Shown here in pieces: positions 58,552 through 64,000 of a stretch of 64,000 bases of DNA (the first letter of the stretch is position 1; the number at the start of each line of letters is the position of its first letter). Source of the stretch: Paragorgia papillata (lineage: Eukaryota; Cnidaria; Anthozoa; Scleralcyonacea; Coralliidae); NCBI GenBank assembly GCA_035771165.1, contig JAWNZC010000406.1:4125501-4189500 (forward strand). Direction: 5' to 3'. The translations under genes were made by a program, and so were the position numbers. Under the pieces are notes generated by a model that was not told where the DNA came from, made no database searches, and saw only the letters and a program-made list of their open reading frames with translations.

Positions 58552-58939
58552 GTAATTTAACATGATTTTTCTCGATCAATTAAAAATTGACATACTAAAT
58601 ATCTAAACGGTGTGCAAAATTGCACGAGCTTATTAAAGGTACTATATAGTGTTAATGTAAATTCAGGCCTCGAATTTAGCGGCGGCACCGGCGACCACTG
58701 GCCGTCGATGCCCTGCTTGTTGGCCGCTATTCCCTCGAAATATACTGAAATCCACAGCCAGTAGTGGCCTGCCCTCAACCACAGTACTTAAGCTTTGTAA
58801 TACAAAGTGTATGATTAGTAAAATTGATAATAAAACCTAAAACTCTGCTGAAATATCTGCAGTATTTAAATTCACCTGCTCTGTCAGTTTTCTGTTGAAT
58901 ATTCTAACAATAATCGGTTAAATTCGACAATCTCGCATT

Positions 58940-59700
58940 GGATTTATTTATTTATTAACTTTACAATCATGAAAGAATGCAAATATACAGGAAATAAAGA
59001 GTGTAATACTTGAACATGATTGAAGCAATGATCAACAGGACACGAATCTCATGTGAAGACCAACCCAACAAAAAAATTACATAACAAACGTTAAGTAAAC
59101 ACACGATAAAAAACCCCAACATACTAATACACAAATTACATAAGAATAAAGATTTAAGAGCAACAACTTGGATTGAAAGAACGACATTTAGAACAGAAAC
59201 TTTTCCAGGTGCGCAGTCTATTAACATCGAAATTGGAGTCTAACTTAAAAGAGTAGTGAATATAAAGATCATGTTTAAAAATGGAAACAGAAGTACTATT
59301 ACGAACTATCGGAGAAAGATTGTTCCAGAGAAAGACAATTCTGTTGAAAAAAGTATTTCTAAAAAGAGAAGTCCTACAAGGAGTGGCTTGAAGCAAGTTG
59401 TTTTGACTTGAACGAGTGCGAGACGAGCGGATAGAAAAAAAAGTAACAAAACGGGAGATATCTAGGTCGTAGAGACCTTGTTTACACTTAGAAAAGAAGA
59501 GAAGATCCTTAATTTCAAGCCAATATGATATAGGTAATAAGTTAAGCTTTTTGAGACGGTCAGTGTAAGCACAGACGATTCATAATCTTGGAGTATGAAT
59601 TTCGTGGCTCGTCTCTGAACACCCTCAAGAAGTGAAAGGTCACGTGACTTGTCCTGAGGAGCCCAGATTTCACTACCGTAAGACAAGTGAGAACGGACGA
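58940..59700 (-). pseudogene. 5'-truncated non-LTR (LINE) element, 3' end
   Basis: The minus strand keeps the C-terminal end of a reverse transcriptase of the CR1/L2/jockey type: SYGSEIWAPQDKSRDLSLLE then GVQRRATKFILQDY, and after a frameshift YDLDISRFVTFFSIRSSR, LLQATPCRTSLFRNTFFNRI, VFLWNNLSPIVRNSTSVSIF, ending at the stop near 59154. A 3' UTR follows, ending in a TAAA-type tail (ATAAATAAATAAATCC at about 58940–58955). Confidence 0.82.
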
Positions 59701-59726
59701 GCGCTAAATAGAGTAGAAATTTTCAA

Positions 59727-61003
59727 TACACCTTTTCGATAATTACGTCACGCTGCATGAAAACGAGGCCCCCAGGCCAAGTTTCACAATTTTGATTATC
59801 ATAGTAATCCCGCCATATTTGTTTATGGAAGAAGATGGCTAATAACGTCCAAACTATATATGGTAGAAATACATCGTGTACGTAGGTTGTCAGGCATTTC
59901 ATAAGCTTTCATTCGATGTATATTTTAAGTTTCTGTGTTGTGTGTAACTTTTTTAAATGTCCAAAATGTTCGCACCATTGCTCGTCAAGTAATAATAATG
60001 GATTCCCACAACTGTTGTAGAATTTCGGATATTGTTTTTAAAATACATAACGCACAACTTTGAAACATATATCAAACAGAAGATACTGTAAAATGCTATT
60101 TGCGGTACAACTTTCAAGTTTCTAGTTTAAGAGAAAGTATTTTAAAACTGATGGGAAAACGTACTATTATCTTGGTCTGAGTTGTAAACAAAACAAACTT
60201 AACAATTCATCCATCAGACAAGATAATAGTAAGTTTTGCCATTTTTAAAATACTTCCCCTTAAGCTGGAAACTTGAAAGTTCTACCACAAATAGCATTTT
60301 ACAGTATCTTCTGTTTGATATACATTTCAAAGTTGTACGTTAAATATTTTAAAAACGGAACGTATTCGAAATGCTACAACAGTTGTGAGAAGTCCATATC
60401 ATATTTATTACTTGACGAGCAATGGAGCGAACATTTTGGACATTTTAAAAAGTTACACACAACACAGAAACTTAAAATATACATCAAATGAAAGCTTATG
60501 AAATGCCTAACAACATACGTACACGATGTATTTCTCACATACTGTATATAGTTTGGACGTTATTAGCCATCTTCTTCCATAAACAAATATGGCGGGATTA
60601 CCATGATAATCAAAATTGTGAAACTTGGCCTGGGCACAGAATAGAAATACAACCAGAAGTCCAACTCGCGTCGGAACCTTCGCATGAAGTCCACCTCGCG
60701 CATGTCGCCTCGCGCATCTTGATTCCTCGCCATCCTACGCCATCCTGGCAAGTTCCCCCGGCAGTTTGGACCTTCAAAAGAAGGTTAAAACTGCCGGGGG
60801 AACTTGCAAGGATTGCGTAGGATGGCGTAGGACATTGCGTAGGATCGCGTAGGATGGCGTCGGATGGCGTAAAATATCGCGCCTGCGCATTGAAGAAATG
60901 CGGACAAGTTGTCACTCGAGTTGGACTTCTGGTTGTATTTCTATTCTGTGGCCTGGGAGCCTCGTTTTCATGCAGCGTAACGTAATTATCGAAAAGGTGT
61001 ACA
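59727..61003. mobile_element. 1.27 kb palindromic element with ~450 bp arms
   Basis: Ends TACACCTTTTCGATAATTAC and inverse. The arms pair almost throughout: GCTGCATGAAAACGAGGC, CCAAACTATATATGGT, CTTTCATTCGATGTATATTTT and AGAAGATACTGTAAAATGCT all recur inverted, meeting near 60190–60225. The right arm is interrupted by a MITE at 60635–60950. No gene is seen. Confidence 0.85.
60635..60950. mobile_element. Nested MITE with 7–8 bp target duplication
   Basis: Ends CACAGAATAGAAATACAACC and inverse, with arms extending through AGAAGTCCAACTCG. GCCTGGG occurs directly on both sides (60628–60634 and 60951–60957), a 7-bp duplication (8 bp if the last G is counted), which fits hAT-type transposition. 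The GC-rich interior repeats GCGTAGGATGGCGTAGGA. Confidence 0.88.
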
Positions 61004-61442
61004 TGTATTGAATCTCGTTACGAGAGCCTGCAATCCTTTTGGGTAGCGCCAAGCGCTAGGGCGGCCTGTACTTCAAGTAACCTTGAACATTCTGTAGGAC
61101 AGAAGGATCGCAAGCTCCGAAAACGAGATTGCTCAGTTGGCAAACTTCCGAGGTCTTCATGTATTTAAATCTTGCTGTATCTGGCCTTGATGCCCTGAAA
61201 AACATTGTAACATTCAAGGCCAAACTGGCCTTGCCTTTTCTTTTCCCAAATTAGAGGCCTGTAAATTTTTTACTTAATATATATATAAATACATTTATAC
61301 AATAAGATCGAGTGGCCGGGTGTTGTATCGGATATACAAGTTCGAGCCGAATCATTCACCTGTTAAGAGCCACAGACTACATGATCAGAGATTGTTTTTC
61401 TGTATAATATAATTACATTTTAATTCTATATTGTTGTTGCAG

Positions 61443-61590
61443 GTTGGAAGTTATCAAATGCCTGGAAATTCGTGTGCTGATATTGCTCATCGAACAAAAA
61501 CAAAACTCCTCTTATCAAGCCAAGAGTACTGGATTGTTCTTGACAATGATAAACCAATGAAAGTGTTTTGTGACATGAAAAGCGATGGAG
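61443..61590 (+). CDS. Fibrinogen-like membrane protein, exon 3
   Basis: A 148-nt exon encoding VGSYQMPGNSCADIAHRTKT, then the YWI stretch and KVFCDMKSDGG. This is the N-terminal part of a fibrinogen-like domain (Cys…D/E…YWI…VxCDM), with the two Cys that normally form the first disulfide. The donor is GGAG|GTAAAA at 61590/61591, phase 1. Exon 4 completes the diagnostic DGGGWTLI. Confidence 0.85.
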
Positions 61591-61879
61591 GTAAAAGTAG
61601 AAAACATTTGGGATGTAATATACTAAACACTTGAAAACTGTGCTTGATCTGAAATCAACACACCGAGAAGTGTGTTCAAAAAGCAAGGCAAAGGGCCGAG
61701 ATTTTTTATCCATATAATTCCAAATGAATCAGTATTTTAAGACAAATTTGAGGTAAAAGTTGGCTTAATTTATGCAAATGTTTGCTCATATATCAAAACT
61801 CAGTCAAAAAAAGTCTTGGTTAATGAGGTTGAGAACCAGTCTTGTACCATGCATGTATATATGTGCCATGCAAAAAATA

Positions 61880-61945
61880 AAAGTATTTTGTGACATGAAA
61901 AGCGATGGAGGTAAAAGTAGAAAAGTTCTGGGATGTAATAATTAT
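61880..61945 (+). pseudogene. Partial duplicate of exon 3 and its splice donor
   Basis: Repeats the last ~35 bp of exon 3 and about 30 bp of following intron (AAAGTATTTTGTGACATGAA then AAGCGATGGAGGTAAAAGTA) about 320 bp downstream of the original, with only a few mismatches. The first half of the exon is absent and I see no convincing acceptor. Confidence 0.8.
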
Positions 61946-61974
61946 ACAGTCTGTGGCGGCGTGAAATAGGGCCC

Positions 61975-62150
61975 GACTTTCAGGGGTCATCATAAGAATT
62001 TAGAAATGCGCATTTTAAAATTTGTTCTGGGACCGCATATTTAGGGGGTCCGAGGGTATGCTCCACCGGAAAATATTTGAAATTTTGGTCTCTGAAATGG
62101 CATTTCCTGTGTTCTAACACCTTTAAGCAAATTTTTAAAAGTTGGGCCGC
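61975..62150 (-). repeat. Interspersed repeat E, reversed copy
   Basis: Reads GGGGGTCCGAGGGTATGCTC then CACCGGAAAATATTTGAAAT and GGTCTCTGAAATGGCATTTC, the inverse of the sequence near 28.66 and 34.69 kb. Lies in intron 3 of the fibrinogen-like gene. Confidence 0.75.
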
Positions 62151-63320
62151 ACATTTTATTATTTTTAAGAAGGATCATGTTTGAGTAGGTAATGAGAACC
62201 ACACTGCCGATATCGTAGTGTAGATATAAGATAGTAAATGAGGCTGAATGCATGCATGATACAAATTAATTGAACTGTATACCTTTTCTCTGATAAAGGA
62301 CCTTCGCTCAAAACGCTAGAACTGCAGTATTCAATAATCTAAATTACACTTCAAGTTGTATGCTGTAGTGCTTAAATGCGCTTGGCATTTAAGCAACCAG
62401 CTTGGCATCTGCAAGTTATTTGGGCCCACCAGCCACAAATCGTTGCGGCCCACAAGCTACTGATTTCCTTTGCTATCTATCTATCTTATGAATTATAAAA
62501 TCGGTCACTAAAGGTGAAAAAAGATATTATATAAAACGCAATGAATATACGAATATATATAGAATTATAGAATAACGCAATGGTATATAATAAGCGTAAC
62601 ACATCACGGTCAAGATGTGATTCGGTAGCGAATCACATAAAACGTCTGCAACGGAAGCGAGATTGTAAGTGGTGACCCCATTTTTCAATATTTTCAATTT
62701 CAGGGCGATTTTTACTTAATGTGGTGACCCCGTATAGTCCTTTTTACATTTTTGTAAGAATAAGTGTAATAAGTGTATCTTACATTTGGTTGCCCACAAA
62801 AATTGTTTACTAAATTTTGGACCGTTAGTAAATTATTGAAGTCTTTGGGCTTTTTCCTTTACAAACTGCATGTGATGCATATTTTCTGATCAGATTAGAT
62901 GCGTATTTTCTAATCTCATTAATATTCGTGACCACTTCTTCATAATATAGCGCAAAATTTTAAGCGTTTTTGCGTAAACATCAGCATGTTCCGAAATCAG
63001 TACATGCCTCGACCTTTCGAAATTAATCAGCGCCTATATACACATGCATGCAAGGTATACTTGGTCTTGCATTAAAAACAACTATTGGGAGTTCTGAAAA
63101 ATTAATTACTTTCCCAATGTAGTGGATAAGATTATGAAGACGTCGTTTTTCAAAAGAAGGCTCTTTATCCCTTTTTCTTGATGATAACATTCTGTAAGAT
63201 TCTCAATATTGAAGCCGTTGTGTAGAAGCTCAAGTACGCGGGCTCACAACGGTTGGAATCGAGCCCAGAATATCAAGAATGTCGTTTTTTCTATATTTAT
63301 AATTTTTACTTTATATATAG
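62151..63320 (+). other. Remainder of intron 3, no gene
   Basis: A worn Penelope end fragment is visible at about 62285–62320 (TTTCTCTGATAAAGGACCTT, CGCTCAAAACGCTAG). Otherwise nothing is supported. The intron ends with TTTACTTTATATATAG at 63320. Confidence 0.55.
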
Positions 63321-63994
63321 GTGGATGGACATTAATCACTAATATAGTTCTTCAAGATTCCAATGGTTTCACTTGGTCCCTGGCAAATGACTATCGTAAG
63401 ATCAAAAAATATGACTCCAATAAACTTGGTCTATCTGTACGAGCTCTTGAAGCTTTGAGACCCAAAATGCCGTTCACACAACTGATGTTCCATTGTCACA
63501 AAAAGATACCTGGTCGTACTTTTCACATAGTCACCAAAAAAAATACCCTCGGAAACAACGTTCTTCGTTACTTCACTGGTCGGACCAATTCATTGCCAGA
63601 GGCTTGTGGATCATTCACTCGTTTGTCTGACGATAATTCAAAAATGGCTGGAGAATGTTCCAAGTGGGGTCGCGAATCTGGAAAATATTTAGTTGGGAAA
63701 TGGCACCATGATACTTATCCAGTGGCAGACCGACTTATTAATCACCCTGCTTTCATTCTTGACACAGCTCATTGGGTGATTCCCAACAAACCAGGTGGGC
63801 GATGGGAATGCGACGATCTCGTGGCTACCAACGGTTTTGCACGTACAGCTGGAGACAAATATTTGTTCGATAAACTCATTCTTGTCTGCATGCTTTTTGA
63901 ACTTTACTTTGCATATAACGTACTCGCATTAACTCGAGATATTAGAGATTTCATGCAGTATATAAGTAAATATCAGCATATACTCGTAGATTAA
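63321..63994 (+). CDS. Fibrinogen-like membrane protein, exon 4 (C-terminal domain)
   Basis: In phase with exon 3 the junction reads DGGGWTLITNIVLQDS, the classic entry to a fibrinogen-like domain. Then SVRALEALRPKMPFTQLMFH, EACGSFTRLSDDNSKMAGEC, WGRESGKYLVGKW, DRLINHPAFI and GGRWECDDL. This C-terminal half differs from vertebrate fibrinogen C domains and resembles a form common in corals (the uncharacterised skeletal organic matrix protein 5 type). The usual ending (GDxWKxFVR) is replaced by GDKYLFDKLILVCMLFELYF and a further tail to the stop at 63994. The four exons total 1299 nt, exactly 433 codons. The protein is predicted to sit at the cell surface with the domain outside, possibly binding carbohydrate or matrix. 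Confidence 0.8.
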
Positions 63995-64000
63995 TATAGT

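Larger units (their letters stand above)
58552..61442 (+). other. Intron 2 of the fibrinogen-like gene
   Basis: Holds a LINE 3' end on the minus strand (58940–59700), a 1.27 kb palindromic element with a nested MITE (59727–61003), and otherwise unremarkable DNA. The acceptor is TTGTTGTTGCAG ending at 61442. Confidence 0.65.

Overview
The window looks like about 64 kb of an AT-rich, repeat-dense metazoan nuclear genome, most likely a cnidarian of the anthozoan (coral/anemone) type. This is inferred from content only: spliced genes with GT–AG introns, an animal haem peroxidase, a rhodopsin-family GPCR, a type II membrane protein with a fibrinogen-like domain of the kind common in coral genomes, and a mixed load of Penelope-like, Gypsy, Harbinger, Crypton-like, LINE and SINE sequences. 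No bacterial gene organisation is present.

Three host genes can be supported. (1) A secreted animal haem peroxidase on the minus strand fills 1–8094. Five exons join in phase: signal peptide, a novel N-terminal segment, then the catalytic domain with distal and proximal haem motifs. Its 3' end lies outside the window, and a TATA element lies near 8205. (2) A class A GPCR is encoded by a single uninterrupted minus-strand reading frame at 38402–39448. (3) A plus-strand type II membrane protein runs from 53021 to 63994 in four exons that join in phase to 432 codons: cytoplasmic tail plus transmembrane helix, coiled-coil stalk, and a split fibrinogen-like domain. Its first intron (about 5 kb) holds a decayed Penelope-like element.

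The rest is mostly mobile DNA. 8.2–17.8 kb is a field of palindromic non-autonomous elements and Penelope debris. 17.8–22.5 kb is a Gypsy (Ty3-type) element whose single gag-pol frame carries one premature stop and which lacks a recognisable 3' LTR. 23.1–26.3 kb is a Harbinger element with a frameshifted Myb/SANT gene and an apparently intact two-exon transposase. 26.5–30 kb has nested TTAA-flanked MITEs and a 5S-rRNA-derived SINE. 31.9–37.2 kb is a very large inverted repeat with about 1 kb arms, a 2.2 kb centre and a nested insertion in one arm. 39.9–42.2 kb is a tyrosine-recombinase (Crypton-like) gene bounded by inverted repeats. 42–53 kb holds tRNA-like tandem repeats, a second copy of a 29-kb MITE, a Penelope GIY-YIG fragment, a tRNA-derived SINE and a roughly 95-bp minisatellite. 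56–61 kb adds foldback elements, another 5S SINE, a LINE 3' end, and a 1.27 kb palindrome with a nested MITE.

The observations most worth pursuing are: the tyrosine recombinase flanked by inverted ends; at least five unrelated repeat families that share a hammerhead-ribozyme-like core (CTGANGA, one extra base, helix, GAAA); the pair of 5S-derived SINEs; the giant inverted repeat with a dateable insertion; and a partial exon duplication in the fibrinogen-like gene. Exon boundaries were read by eye from splice signals and phase, without transcripts or database searches.
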